In this document: positions 8,626-16,635 of the stretch, piece after piece | Layout of the letters: the number at the start of each line of letters is the position of its first letter | How positions within the stretch are numbered: the stretch's first letter is position 1 | From: JAEUUM01 sp038326165 | GTDB taxonomy: Bacteria > Bacteroidota > Bacteroidia > Chitinophagales > Saprospiraceae | Direction of reading: 5' to 3' | DNA: 64,000 nt | Assembly: GCA_038326165.1 (NCBI GenBank) | Contig: JBBQJT010000001.1 | Span: 62,001-126,000 of the forward strand | The notes under the pieces: generated by a model | Database searches by the model: none | What the model saw: the letters and a program-made list of their open reading frames with translations, nothing else | Told to the model about the DNA's origin: nothing | Position numbers and translations under genes: made by a program

Positions 8626-9096
8626 ATGTTTAGAGAACCACAAGCCCTTAATGATGTTGCAGCATTTCATAATTTATTTGATTTGCCTATTTTGAACAAC
8701 CCTACCATTCCAGCAATCAATCGTTGCGAATTGAGAATTAACTTGTTGGCAGAAGAATTAGATGAACTCAAAGAGGCTATTGCTGATAATGACCTGGTTG
8801 CTGTCGCCGATGCCTTGTGCGATTTACAATACGTCTTGTCAGGGGCTATTCTAGAATTTGGTCTTGGGGAAAAATTTAAGGAATTATTTGATGAAGTTCA
8901 ATCTTCAAACATGAGCAAAGCTTGTGATTCGCTCGAACAAGCAGAAGCAACATTAAGTAAGTATGCTCAGTCAGGTACCGAAGGGTATATTGTAAAAAAA
9001 GAAGACAAGTTTCTGGTATATAGAAAATCAGACCACAAGGTTCTCAAATCTATAGGATACAGCGAAGCTTCACTTGACCAATTTATTAAATCTTAA
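8626..9096 (+). CDS. MazG-like NTP pyrophosphohydrolase family protein
   Basis: An all-alpha NTP pyrophosphohydrolase, a group that hydrolyses nucleoside triphosphates to monophosphate and pyrophosphate, often as nucleotide-pool house-cleaning. The metal-binding signature is present: EELDEL at residues 43-48 (EExxE) and ADALCD at 61-66 (ExxD-type second half with D62 and D66), followed by LQYVLSGAILEFGL. The C-terminal third (GYIVKKEDKFLVYRKSDHKVLKSIGYSEASLDQFI) is an added region seen in the phage/Bacteroidota type of this family. The exact substrate cannot be read from the sequence. The stop overlaps the stop of the convergent lipoprotein gene. Confidence 0.8.
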   Translation: MFREPQALNDVAAFHNLFDLPILNNPTIPAINRCELRINLLAEELDELKEAIADNDLVAVADALCDLQYVLSGAILEFGLGEKFKELFDEVQSSNMSKACDSLEQAEATLSKYAQSGTEGYIVKKEDKFLVYRKSDHKVLKSIGYSEASLDQFIKS

Positions 9097-10046
9097 AAGC
9101 CATTTAACAGCTCTTCAAAGGCTACCTGAGTAACAGCTACTGGTTTGGTTGTAGATGTCTCGGTAGGTAATTGAATAAAGTAGTCCAAAATACCAAGTTT
9201 ACTGCTTTTGTTTTGATCAACCAAGCAAAGTGACCTAATATTATCTGTAATATCAATGGCGCCTTTAAAGGTGCTCGAGTATGGATTGGTTGGCTGCATA
9301 TTGATCACCAAATCACTTGACTCACCCGTAAGGGCAACCAAAGTATTGAAGTCACGCAATTCTGTAGGCAGTGTTATTGCAGCAGCGTTCATTGAAGAAT
9401 TTGGAACTTCGAAACCATGACAGGACCAACCTGTTTTGGTTATTTTTGATTGATACCCATTGATTATAGTACCAAACGTATTTACCCAGGAAGTATTAAT
9501 AATAGTATCATTTTGTGCCAATGCCACTTCAAATTTCCTAGTTGACACATAACTGCCAGTGTATACTTTTAAATTAGGATATTGCGTATCAGTTTCGCAA
9601 TAGAGTTCAATTGATTTTCCAACACCTAATAATACAGGATTGCCTTCTGAAACAGCCAAAATTTCAATATTATTCAGCCAATTGAAAATTTTGCCTGAAA
9701 CATTAGAATATTGGGCAAATCTAATCTTGTCAGCTTTAGTAGTAATCAATCGTATCGAAACTGAAACATCTCCCTTGATTTGCTTGTTATTTTTATCGAC
9801 CCATGCCTTAGCGGGAATGATTAAAAAATTTGAATTACCAATATTAATTTTTGATGAAGTATTTGATGGAACATTCGTTACAATAGGTGTAACTGAATTT
9901 CTTAATTCAATATACATCTTGTTTACATCACCTTGGAAATTCGGGCCGGAGCCATTTGCGGTAAAGGAGTCAATATCTTTGACGCAGCTGCTTCCTACTA
10001 GTGAAAGTAGCAGTAATAAATAGATATATGTGGATAATAATTTCAT
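9093..10046 (-). CDS. Cassette A lipoprotein with a ZU5-like domain
   Basis: A probable lipoprotein: hydrophobic N-terminus, then SLVGSSC with the lipidated Cys at residue 21. Residues 74-212 form a beta-rich domain beginning FLIIPAKAW (74-82), then KGDVSVSIRL, and closing with GWSCHGF (206-212). The same layout occurs in the cassette B lipoprotein: IYIPSGSL at 137-144, then GFIQANVQF, closing GYWNIGR, with an identical 14-residue spacing from the IP proline to the following KG/SG glycine. I read this as a ZU5-like fold, which is inference. It is the last gene after the sigma factor and the barrel-fusion gene (48-base gap), so it is probably co-expressed. Function is unknown, and a role in envelope sensing is a guess from context. 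Confidence 0.6.
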   Translation of the reverse strand: MKLLSTYIYLLLLLSLVGSSCVKDIDSFTANGSGPNFQGDVNKMYIELRNSVTPIVTNVPSNTSSKINIGNSNFLIIPAKAWVDKNNKQIKGDVSVSIRLITTKADKIRFAQYSNVSGKIFNWLNNIEILAVSEGNPVLLGVGKSIELYCETDTQYPNLKVYTGSYVSTRKFEVALAQNDTIINTSWVNTFGTIINGYQSKITKTGWSCHGFEVPNSSMNAAAITLPTELRDFNTLVALTGESSDLVINMQPTNPYSSTFKGAIDITDNIRSLCLVDQNKSSKLGILDYFIQLPTETSTTKPVAVTQVAFEELLNGF

Positions 10047-10094
10047 AATATTAATTTCAAGATACTTTAAATGTCATGGACGTTGCCTGTTGGG

Positions 10095-11543
10095 TTAAAA
10101 TGAATACCTTATTCCAAGGTTTGAACCCAGAATAGTATTGGTTTGTACCAATGGGTTGCCATCCACAAGCGTATTTCCGGGGTAGTATCGGATATTCGGT
10201 TCAAAAATGACCGAGTAAGCATCAGTTAGCCTGTAGCCTAATTGCAAGCTTGCATAAACGCCTAAACCCCAACTTTGTCTGAAGTATTGTTCATTTTGGC
10301 TTCTGGAGGAAAATGCAACTGGTTCTAGGGTGTTTTTATCTAATATCAAACCTTCATTAAATTGGTATAATTGAAGCAAAAGACCACCAATTACACTTCC
10401 ATACCATCTGCCATGATCAAATTGAATTCCAGCCAATAAAGGCATTTCAATTACTCTAAAGCTATTGACTGATTGACGCACACGTGTTCCAGATTCTAAA
10501 TAAAATAAGGTATCTAGCTGGAGATAGGTTTTGCCATCAGTTCCTTGAATGGTGTCAGATACAATAACTTTTGATTTTAATATTTGATCATCTTCCTGAA
10601 CAAATCTAAATTTTTCTCTGGCAATGAAGTAGTTTAAACCGGTTCTGAGCAAGAATTTATTCCTGAATGTAACATCAGCATAAAATCCGAATGTACTTCC
10701 AACCAATGCAGATTCAGTTTGCTCTCTTGCAGGTTTCAAAGCTGCAAATTCCTTGTTGTCAACATTCAGTTTTTTAGTTAGCAGGCTAGGGCCGCCGTAA
10801 AATGTAAAACTATATCTGGGCGCAGTTGAGTAAAATCTAGGGCATTTAGGTCTTTTCTTAGGACCGTTTTTGTTTATAAAAATCGGATTGTTCTCAATTA
10901 TATCAAAATTGGTAAAAATGCTGATAGGTAATTTATCTAAAGTGCTTTCTTTGGTAAAGCCGTCAATTGATTCAAATTTACTTATATCCAATGCAGAAGC
11001 ATTAGCTGTTACTACTTTTTCTTTATCCATTGCTTGGCTCAATTGATTTAAGCTGCCTGAAATATTTTTTAAAGATGTGTTTCCAGCTCTTAATTTATTT
11101 TTCGAGTTAGGCGTGTTATATATTTTGTTATTTCCCATATAACTGGTATTCAAATCGCTTTCGATTTCTGTGTTTTTATCAGACTGATTATCAATTGAAC
11201 TACTGGACAAAACTATAGATTCACTATTTGTATTATTGTTGTTAGTCACTTGATCCAAATCTTTGGTTGCGGTGATTTTTACTGGATTCTGATTTGCCAA
11301 TGCAACAGTTCTGTGATTGCTTACAAGCTGTTTGATTTCATTTCTATAATAGAAAGCTCCCGCAGCTCCTAGGCCAGTTAAAAAAAACAATATCACCATA
11401 TTGGCTGAAAACCAAGGAAGAAAGCCAAGCTTTTTTTCAGTTTCCAAAGCATTTGCTATGTTGTCCCAAATTTTAGGGTTTACTGATGACTCCGAAGATC
11501 TTAGTTTGTCGCCTAAAATTTTGTCAAATTCCTTTCTGTTCAT
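10095..11543 (-). CDS. Putative dual-membrane-spanning anti-sigma/outer-membrane barrel fusion (cassette A)
   Basis: The 482-residue protein has four visible parts. Residues 1-43 are a short charged cytoplasmic segment (MNRKEFDKILGDKLRSSES) of the size of a minimal anti-sigma domain. Residues 44-66 are one transmembrane helix (WFSANMVILFFLTGLGAAGAF), with no cleavable signal peptide. Residues about 67-242 are a low-complexity Asn/Ser-rich linker. Residues about 243-482 are a beta-barrel-like domain (YSFTFYGGPSLL, FGFYADVTFRNKFLLRTGLNYF, FRVIEMPLLAGIQF, GLGVYASLQLGYRL) ending in the aromatic IRYSF typical of outer membrane proteins. It overlaps the sigma factor gene by 4 bases, as anti-sigma genes commonly do. 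I recall dual-membrane-spanning anti-sigma factors (Dma) being reported in Bacteroides, and this looks like one. The anti-sigma role is inferred from position and topology. Confidence 0.65.
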   Translation of the reverse strand: MNRKEFDKILGDKLRSSESSVNPKIWDNIANALETEKKLGFLPWFSANMVILFFLTGLGAAGAFYYRNEIKQLVSNHRTVALANQNPVKITATKDLDQVTNNNNTNSESIVLSSSSIDNQSDKNTEIESDLNTSYMGNNKIYNTPNSKNKLRAGNTSLKNISGSLNQLSQAMDKEKVVTANASALDISKFESIDGFTKESTLDKLPISIFTNFDIIENNPIFINKNGPKKRPKCPRFYSTAPRYSFTFYGGPSLLTKKLNVDNKEFAALKPAREQTESALVGSTFGFYADVTFRNKFLLRTGLNYFIAREKFRFVQEDDQILKSKVIVSDTIQGTDGKTYLQLDTLFYLESGTRVRQSVNSFRVIEMPLLAGIQFDHGRWYGSVIGGLLLQLYQFNEGLILDKNTLEPVAFSSRSQNEQYFRQSWGLGVYASLQLGYRLTDAYSVIFEPNIRYYPGNTLVDGNPLVQTNTILGSNLGIRYSF

Positions 11544-12085
11544 AATCTAATTTTTTCCGATTGCTCAATTTTTCTTTGTAGTTCTCTTCTTGCTTTGAGC
11601 AATTGTGTTCTTGATGTACTTTCTGTTATGTTCAACATTTCTCCAATTTCTTTGTGTGAATAGCCTTCCACCACGCATAAATTAAATACTGTACGATACC
11701 CATCTGGCAATGACTTCACTGCAATCAGTATTTCCATTTCACTCATTTGTGAGATAGCAGATGCATCAACGTGTTCATCGGGCATTATCTCTATGCCAAT
11801 GACTTCGTTTTGAAAACTGAGTTTACGCAATGATTTCAAAGCGGTATTTACAAAGATTCTTCTCATCCACCCTTCAAATGACCCTTCAAATTTGTATTGG
11901 TCGAGGTGTTGAAAAACTTTTATAAAACCATCTTGGAGTAGATCTTCAGCTTCCGCATGATGACGGGCATATCTTATGCAAACACTCATCATCTTTCCTG
12001 CAAAAAGCTCAAAGACCTTTTTTTGAGAAATCCGATCGTTTTTCAGACATCCATTAATCAATTCATGCTCAAACTTATAATCCAT
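11540..12085 (-). CDS. ECF-type RNA polymerase sigma factor (cassette A)
   Basis: A sigma-70 family factor with regions 2 and 4 only. Region 2 contains HAEAEDLLQDGFIKVFQHLDQYKFEGSFEGWMRRIFVNTALKSLRK. Region 4 contains LPDGYRTVFNLCVVEGYSHKEIGEMLNITESTSRTQLLKARRELQRKI, with its helix-turn-helix. 181 residues is the usual size. Region 4 is strikingly close to that of the cassette B sigma factor (shared LPxGYRxxFNLxVxxGYSHxxIGExLxI and TSRxQLxxAR) and clearly different from the FecI-like factor at 26.7 kb. It is the first gene of a sigma/barrel-fusion/lipoprotein operon. No recognisable autoregulated promoter was found in the 150 bases upstream. Confidence 0.92.
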   Translation of the reverse strand: MDYKFEHELINGCLKNDRISQKKVFELFAGKMMSVCIRYARHHAEAEDLLQDGFIKVFQHLDQYKFEGSFEGWMRRIFVNTALKSLRKLSFQNEVIGIEIMPDEHVDASAISQMSEMEILIAVKSLPDGYRTVFNLCVVEGYSHKEIGEMLNITESTSRTQLLKARRELQRKIEQSEKIRL

Positions 12086-12237
12086 CCTAATATTAGAGTA
12101 CGTAGGTTAACAAAATGTTGTCCACATCATAAATTTACATAAAGTTAGTCTTGTTTAACAAATATTTTACGATATTTATTGTTCGCATTTCAGTGATTGG
12201 ATCCAAATGTTTGATTTTACATATATTTTTACTGTTA

Positions 12238-12825
12238 TTAAGTTAACCTACTCAATTCAACAATATTTTTATAAACCAGATGCATTGGCAACCCCATCAC
12301 GTTAGAATATGAGCCCTCAATTCGAATAATTTTACAAAGTCCGAGCCATTCCTGAATGCCATATGCTCCTGCTTTATCAAACGGTTTGTATTTTTTTACG
12401 TAAAACTCAGCCTCTTCCCAAGTAATATGATCGAATGTAACCTTGGTTGTATCTTGTAATGAGATGACTTCGGATCCATTATACAAACATACACCCGTAA
12501 TGACTTCGTGGGTTTGACCAGATAATTTGTTGATGAATTCAATTGCTTGATTTTCCGAATCTGGTTTACCTATACTATCACCATTGAGGATTACTGTGCT
12601 ATCTGCTGTCAACAATATAAAATTTTCCTTCCAATGTAGTTTTGCTTCCCTAATTTTGAGCTCGGCAAGATATTTTGCAATGGAGTCCAATGGTAAATCA
12701 TTGGGATAAGTTTCCTCAACATTATTTTGCACGATTTCTAAATCAAATCCTGCTTCCGTAAGCAAAGACTTTCTTCGTGGTGAGCCTGATGCCAATTGAA
12801 TAGCGGGTAAAAAGGAATTTTTCAT
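12238..12825 (-). CDS. maf: Maf family nucleotide pyrophosphatase
   Basis: A nucleoside triphosphate pyrophosphatase of the Maf family, which hydrolyses dTTP/UTP or modified nucleotides as house-cleaning and was first noted for a septum phenotype. The family signature LASGSPRRKSLL is at residues 11-22. ILLTADSTVILNG supplies the conserved Asp, and FDKAGAYGIQEW is the conserved motif near residue 150. The length of 195 is typical. Its start overlaps the end of the prenyltransferase gene by 4 bases, so it is the last gene of the seven-gene operon beginning at 16983. Confidence 0.93.
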   Translation of the reverse strand: MKNSFLPAIQLASGSPRRKSLLTEAGFDLEIVQNNVEETYPNDLPLDSIAKYLAELKIREAKLHWKENFILLTADSTVILNGDSIGKPDSENQAIEFINKLSGQTHEVITGVCLYNGSEVISLQDTTKVTFDHITWEEAEFYVKKYKPFDKAGAYGIQEWLGLCKIIRIEGSYSNVMGLPMHLVYKNIVELSRLT

Positions 12826-13766
12826 GTAAGTAAACTATTTGATAGCCAAACCATCATCCCTAGAATCATTTTCCACTTCAACAGGGCTGAAAACAGTCTA
12901 TGTTTTGATTCGATATTTGTCATTTTGATAATTAGCAATAATATGATTAATGAAAAGCAAAGACCTAAAATAAAGCCTACCACCAATTCATATTCATGAA
13001 AATTAAGTAAGCAGAAAAATTCGATGGCCATTAATAAGAGTAGTAAAGCTTTAAGGACATTGTGAGTGTAGCTTAAGCCATTTACAATTGGAAAAGTTCT
13101 TTTGTGAAACAATTTATCGCCTTCAATATCCTGACAATCTTTAACTATTTCACGTAAAATAGTAGTCAATACTGCAAACAATGCAAAAATATCAATGAGA
13201 CTCAAATGGATACTTGCAAAATTAATTGCCGCCGTTTCAACGTATTGTGGCTCATTAGCCCATTTTATGAAAAAAATTACCAATCCACAAAGTAATCCAA
13301 CTAGCAGGTTGGGCGCAAATACAATAGTTTTTATTCGTTTAGAATACCCATGCAAAAGGAGTATTGTAACAGGAACTAAGGGCCAGTACATCCATTTATC
13401 ATACCAAAAGGCCATTAAGAATGAAAGAGCCAATGTAAAAAACACAAGTGAGACGTAAAATTTGAATGAAAGAGATTTTCCAAGGAGATCTGCAAGATTG
13501 GTCTTTTTGCCGTTTGCAATATCAATTTCTAAATCATCTATGTCATTCTTGAAATATCCACCCAATGTAATGGAAACTAAAAAAGCAATTAAAATTGTCA
13601 ATTTTCCGACTTCTGAATAAAATGGCAATCTGAAATCATTGGTAAGTTGGGTATTGATATGTATTTGCGTTATCACACATAGAACAATGATAATAGCAAG
13701 ATTTTTGATTCTCAAGCCTTTAAGCAAATTTACCCAACTTATATTATTTGGTGGCTTGGGTTGCAT
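12822..13766 (-). CDS. UbiA-family prenyltransferase (geranylgeranylglycerol-phosphate type)
   Basis: An integral membrane prenyltransferase with about eight hydrophobic helices. The first Asp-rich motif is NDIDDLEIDIANGKKTN (an NDxxD-type site near residues 74-90). The second is ILREIVKDCQDIEGDKLFHKRTFPIVNG, with DCQDIEGD as the second metal-binding motif. The sequence style resembles Bacteroidota proteins annotated as geranylgeranylglycerol-phosphate geranylgeranyltransferase, and placement between kdsC and maf is common in this phylum. The real prenyl acceptor is not known from the sequence. A menaquinone MenA role is less likely given this context but not excluded. Confidence 0.75.
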   Translation of the reverse strand: MQPKPPNNISWVNLLKGLRIKNLAIIIVLCVITQIHINTQLTNDFRLPFYSEVGKLTILIAFLVSITLGGYFKNDIDDLEIDIANGKKTNLADLLGKSLSFKFYVSLVFFTLALSFLMAFWYDKWMYWPLVPVTILLLHGYSKRIKTIVFAPNLLVGLLCGLVIFFIKWANEPQYVETAAINFASIHLSLIDIFALFAVLTTILREIVKDCQDIEGDKLFHKRTFPIVNGLSYTHNVLKALLLLLMAIEFFCLLNFHEYELVVGFILGLCFSLIILLLIIKMTNIESKHRLFSALLKWKMILGMMVWLSNSLLT

Positions 13767-13773
13767 AAATTTA

Positions 13774-14313
13774 TTATGAAACCGAAATATTTAAGTTATC
13801 TAATTCCCAACTTTGGTTCAAGCGAAGAATTTTCTCTATAACATCTCTCACAAATGCTTGGCCTCCATTCAAATGAGAAACATATTTGCATATGGATTGG
13901 ATTTCAGGAATTGCATCTGCAGGACAAATCGGGAAACCAACTTTTTTCATTACGGGTAGATCTGGAAAATCATCTCCCATATAACAAATTTCATCCCAAT
14001 TGAGATGGTATTTTTGAACCAATTCTGAAGCTACCGTAAGCTTATCCTTGATGCCACAATGAATTTCTTCGATACCAAGAAATTGCATTCTTTTAACAAC
14101 ACCTTCTGATTTACCACCTGTGATGATTGCGATAAAATAGTTATTTAATATCGCCTGTTTGATGGCATAACCATCTTTGACGTTCATTGTACGGAGCATT
14201 TCACCTGCTTCGGTGATAATGATTTCGTTGTTGGTAAAGATTCCATCAACATCCAGAAAAAACGACTTAATATTTTTTAGACTATTAAGCAAGTCGTGCG
14301 AAGGCAAAATCAT
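13774..14313 (-). CDS. kdsC: 3-deoxy-D-manno-octulosonate 8-phosphate phosphatase (KdsC-type HAD)
   Basis: A HAD-superfamily phosphatase of subclass C0, which removes phosphate from Kdo-8-phosphate in lipopolysaccharide synthesis. The nucleophile motif is FFLDVDGIFTNNE with D21 and D23. Motif II is AIITGGKSEGV (about 62-72). Motif IV is YMGDDFPDLPVM with D114, D115 and D118. PICPADAIPEIQ is the conserved KdsC helix. The length of 179 residues, without a cap domain, fits the tetrameric KdsC family. It follows iscX by 2 bases, so translation is probably coupled. Confidence 0.9.
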   Translation of the reverse strand: MILPSHDLLNSLKNIKSFFLDVDGIFTNNEIIITEAGEMLRTMNVKDGYAIKQAILNNYFIAIITGGKSEGVVKRMQFLGIEEIHCGIKDKLTVASELVQKYHLNWDEICYMGDDFPDLPVMKKVGFPICPADAIPEIQSICKYVSHLNGGQAFVRDVIEKILRLNQSWELDNLNISVS

Positions 14314-14315
14314 AT

Positions 14316-14561
14316 TTACTGATTACTTCGCCATTCATAAACCCACTTTGCTTGAATCTGCTCAAGGTGACCTTCGCTTGAATCTTCTTTTTTTCCAGTA
14401 AAATTAGGAATTTCAACTATCCAATCAAGCAAGTCTGTAAATCGAATCCGGTAAATTTTTCCTTCATTGAAATCGTCACCAAAACGATCATATAAACCAA
14501 TTGCGATGTCCTCGTGATCACTCCAGCCAAAAGGCAAATTATCAATTTCTTTAAATGACAT
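14316..14561 (-). CDS. iscX: Fe-S assembly protein IscX
   Basis: A small acidic protein (81 residues) of the ISC iron-sulfur assembly pathway that interacts with the cysteine desulfurase and modulates frataxin in other bacteria. The family features are DHEDIAIGLYDRFGDDF (about residues 15-31), the RFTDLLDWI segment (about 40-48) and the C-terminal LEQIQAKWVYEWR. It is encoded directly after the 2Fe-2S ferredoxin with a 14-base gap, the same pairing as fdx-iscX in proteobacterial isc operons. The rest of the isc machinery is not in this window. Confidence 0.93.
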   Translation of the reverse strand: MSFKEIDNLPFGWSDHEDIAIGLYDRFGDDFNEGKIYRIRFTDLLDWIVEIPNFTGKKEDSSEGHLEQIQAKWVYEWRSNQ

Positions 14562-14575
14562 GAATTTTTATTTTA

Positions 14576-14917
14576 TCAATGTTCGTGACCAATTATCCTT
14601 TTTTGATCGGGTATTTTTACAGAGATCAATGCATTTGCATCTAATATGACGCACTGACATCCCAAGCGGGATTGCAATGTTGGATTAATTGCTCTGTCAA
14701 TGAAATCTTCTTCTTTATCTGAAATTTCTTCTAGAAAATTATCACCTGAAGATACATAAATGTGACATGTGCTGCATGCACATACACCACCACAATTATG
14801 ATTTAGGTGCACGTCGTTGTCCTCTGATATTTCTAAAATTGAATAACCTGATTCCACGTTTTCAACAACAACGGATTCTATACTAGGGTCTTCAAATGTG
14901 AATGTTACTTTAGCCAT
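14576..14917 (-). CDS. fdx: 2Fe-2S ferredoxin, ISC type
   Basis: An adrenodoxin-like ferredoxin of 113 residues that would supply electrons for iron-sulfur cluster assembly. The cluster ligands fit C42-x5-C48-x2-C51 and C87 in the segments NCGGVCACSTCHIYV and RLGCQCV. Two additional Cys (C46, C89) are present, as in many ISC ferredoxins. The pairing with iscX downstream supports an ISC role over a respiratory or P450 role. It follows fhs by 36 bases. Confidence 0.92.
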   Translation of the reverse strand: MAKVTFTFEDPSIESVVVENVESGYSILEISEDNDVHLNHNCGGVCACSTCHIYVSSGDNFLEEISDKEEDFIDRAINPTLQSRLGCQCVILDANALISVKIPDQKRIIGHEH

Positions 14918-14953
14918 TAGATATTTAACAATGTGGAAATAAATAAGTTTTAA

Positions 14954-16621
14954 TTAAAACAATCCTGAAATATTGCCGTGTTCGTCAATGTCAATTCTTT
15001 CGGCTGCTGGTTCTTCTGGAAGTCCAGGCATCCGCATCATTTCTCCAGTTATTGGCACTAAAAATCCAGCCCCAGCTGCTATTTCAATTTCACGTACGTT
15101 GATTACAAAATTTTTCGGCCTTCCAATTATATCAGGATTATCAGAAAGTGATTTTTGAGTTTTGGCAACACAAATTGGCAAACCATCTAAACCCAGTTTT
15201 GTAATTCTTATCAAATCAGCTTTGGCTTTAACACTGTACTCAACACCGTCTGCACCATATATTTTCTTAGCAATTGTTTCTATCTTTTCAGTAACTGGCA
15301 GGTCCCATTTGTATAATGGTTTGAATTGTGAGATGCCTTTATCTATCAATTCAGATACTTTTTCTGCAAGTTCAATAGCGCCTTCACCCCCTTTGCCCCA
15401 CACATTGGTTTCAATTGCTGAAAATCCAAGTGACTCGCATCGATCTTTAATCATGGACAACTCATCATCCGTATCCGTAACGAATTTGTTGATTGCAATA
15501 ACCGCTGGGATTCCATAATATTTAGTGTTTTCAAGATGTTTTTCAAGATTGGCAAGTCCTTTTTTTAATGCGTCAAGATTTGGCGTCGTCAATGTTTTTA
15601 AATCAGCTCCGCCATGATATTTTAAAGCTCTGACTGTTGCAACTATCACAATGGCTTGAGGAGATAAATCAGCTGATTGACATTTTATATTGAAGAACTT
15701 TTCAGCTCCTAAATCAAATCCAAATCCTGCTTCGGTTACAACATAAGGAGATAAACTCATGCCCATTCTTGTGGCAATTACCGAATTGGTTCCTTGTGCA
15801 ATATTTGCAAATGGGCCACCGTGAATTATTGCGGGGTTGCCCTCAAGGGTCTGCACCAAATTGGGTTTAATTGCCTCTTTTAACAAAGCAGCCATTGCTC
15901 CTTGTGCTTTTAGATCTCTTGCAAATATTGGCTTTCTGTCAAAAGTAAATCCGATAAATATGTTCCCAAGCCTTCTTTTTAGGTCATTTAGATCATTAGA
16001 TAGACAAAAGATTGCCATAACCTCTGAGGCAGCAGTGATGTCAAAACCAGTTTCACGAGGTACACCAGCCGATGTGCCACCTAAACCAATTACCATTTTA
16101 CGCAGTGAACGGTCATTCATGTCCATCACCCGCTTCCAAGCAATGGTTCTGGGATCCAAGCCAAGGTTGTTCTTCTTATTCTGGATATTGTTGTCAATTA
16201 AGGCACTTAGCAAGTTGTGTGCTTTTTCAATTGCATTAAAATCTCCTGTAAAATGCAAATTGATATCTTCCATTGGCAATACCTGTGAATATCCTCCGCC
16301 TGTAGCTCCACCTTTTATTCCAAAAACAGGCCCCAAGGATGGTTCTCGGAGCACAACGGTTGTTTTTTTGCCTATCCTGTTTAGCCCTTGGGTTAAACCA
16401 ATTGACATGGTCGTTTTTCCTTCACCTGCGGGGGTTGGTGAAATTGCAGAAACTAATATAAGCTTAGATTTTTTGACCTTCTGTAGATCAATCAGGTGCA
16501 AAGGCAATTTTGCTTTGTAATGCCCGTAAGGTTCTAATTCTAGAACATCAATATCCAAAAGTTTGGCTATCTGGGAAATGGGTTGTAAAGTTGCTTTTTG
16601 TGCTATATCAATATCTTTCAT
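14954..16621 (-). CDS. fhs: Formate-tetrahydrofolate ligase
   Basis: Catalyses ATP-dependent formation of 10-formyl-tetrahydrofolate from formate, feeding one-carbon metabolism. The P-loop SPTPAGEGKTTMSIGLTQGL starts at residue 61. REPSLGPVFGIKGGATGGGYSQV and the LHFTGDFNAI segment are the family's hallmark motifs, followed by NLVQTLEGNPAIIHGGPFANIAQGTNS. 555 residues is the normal length for this enzyme. It is flanked by a 4Fe-4S ferredoxin gene 14 bases upstream and a 2Fe-2S ferredoxin gene downstream, an unusual context for fhs. Confidence 0.97.
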   Translation of the reverse strand: MKDIDIAQKATLQPISQIAKLLDIDVLELEPYGHYKAKLPLHLIDLQKVKKSKLILVSAISPTPAGEGKTTMSIGLTQGLNRIGKKTTVVLREPSLGPVFGIKGGATGGGYSQVLPMEDINLHFTGDFNAIEKAHNLLSALIDNNIQNKKNNLGLDPRTIAWKRVMDMNDRSLRKMVIGLGGTSAGVPRETGFDITAASEVMAIFCLSNDLNDLKRRLGNIFIGFTFDRKPIFARDLKAQGAMAALLKEAIKPNLVQTLEGNPAIIHGGPFANIAQGTNSVIATRMGMSLSPYVVTEAGFGFDLGAEKFFNIKCQSADLSPQAIVIVATVRALKYHGGADLKTLTTPNLDALKKGLANLEKHLENTKYYGIPAVIAINKFVTDTDDELSMIKDRCESLGFSAIETNVWGKGGEGAIELAEKVSELIDKGISQFKPLYKWDLPVTEKIETIAKKIYGADGVEYSVKAKADLIRITKLGLDGLPICVAKTQKSLSDNPDIIGRPKNFVINVREIEIAAGAGFLVPITGEMMRMPGLPEEPAAERIDIDEHGNISGLF

Positions 16622-16635
16622 GATTTAATACTAAT

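Noticed and set aside
12822..13766. Prenyltransferase as MenA of menaquinone synthesis
   Set aside because: No other men genes adjoin it, and the kdsC-prenyltransferase-maf order is that of the geranylgeranylglycerol-phosphate-type family. It is not excluded, so no symbol was given.
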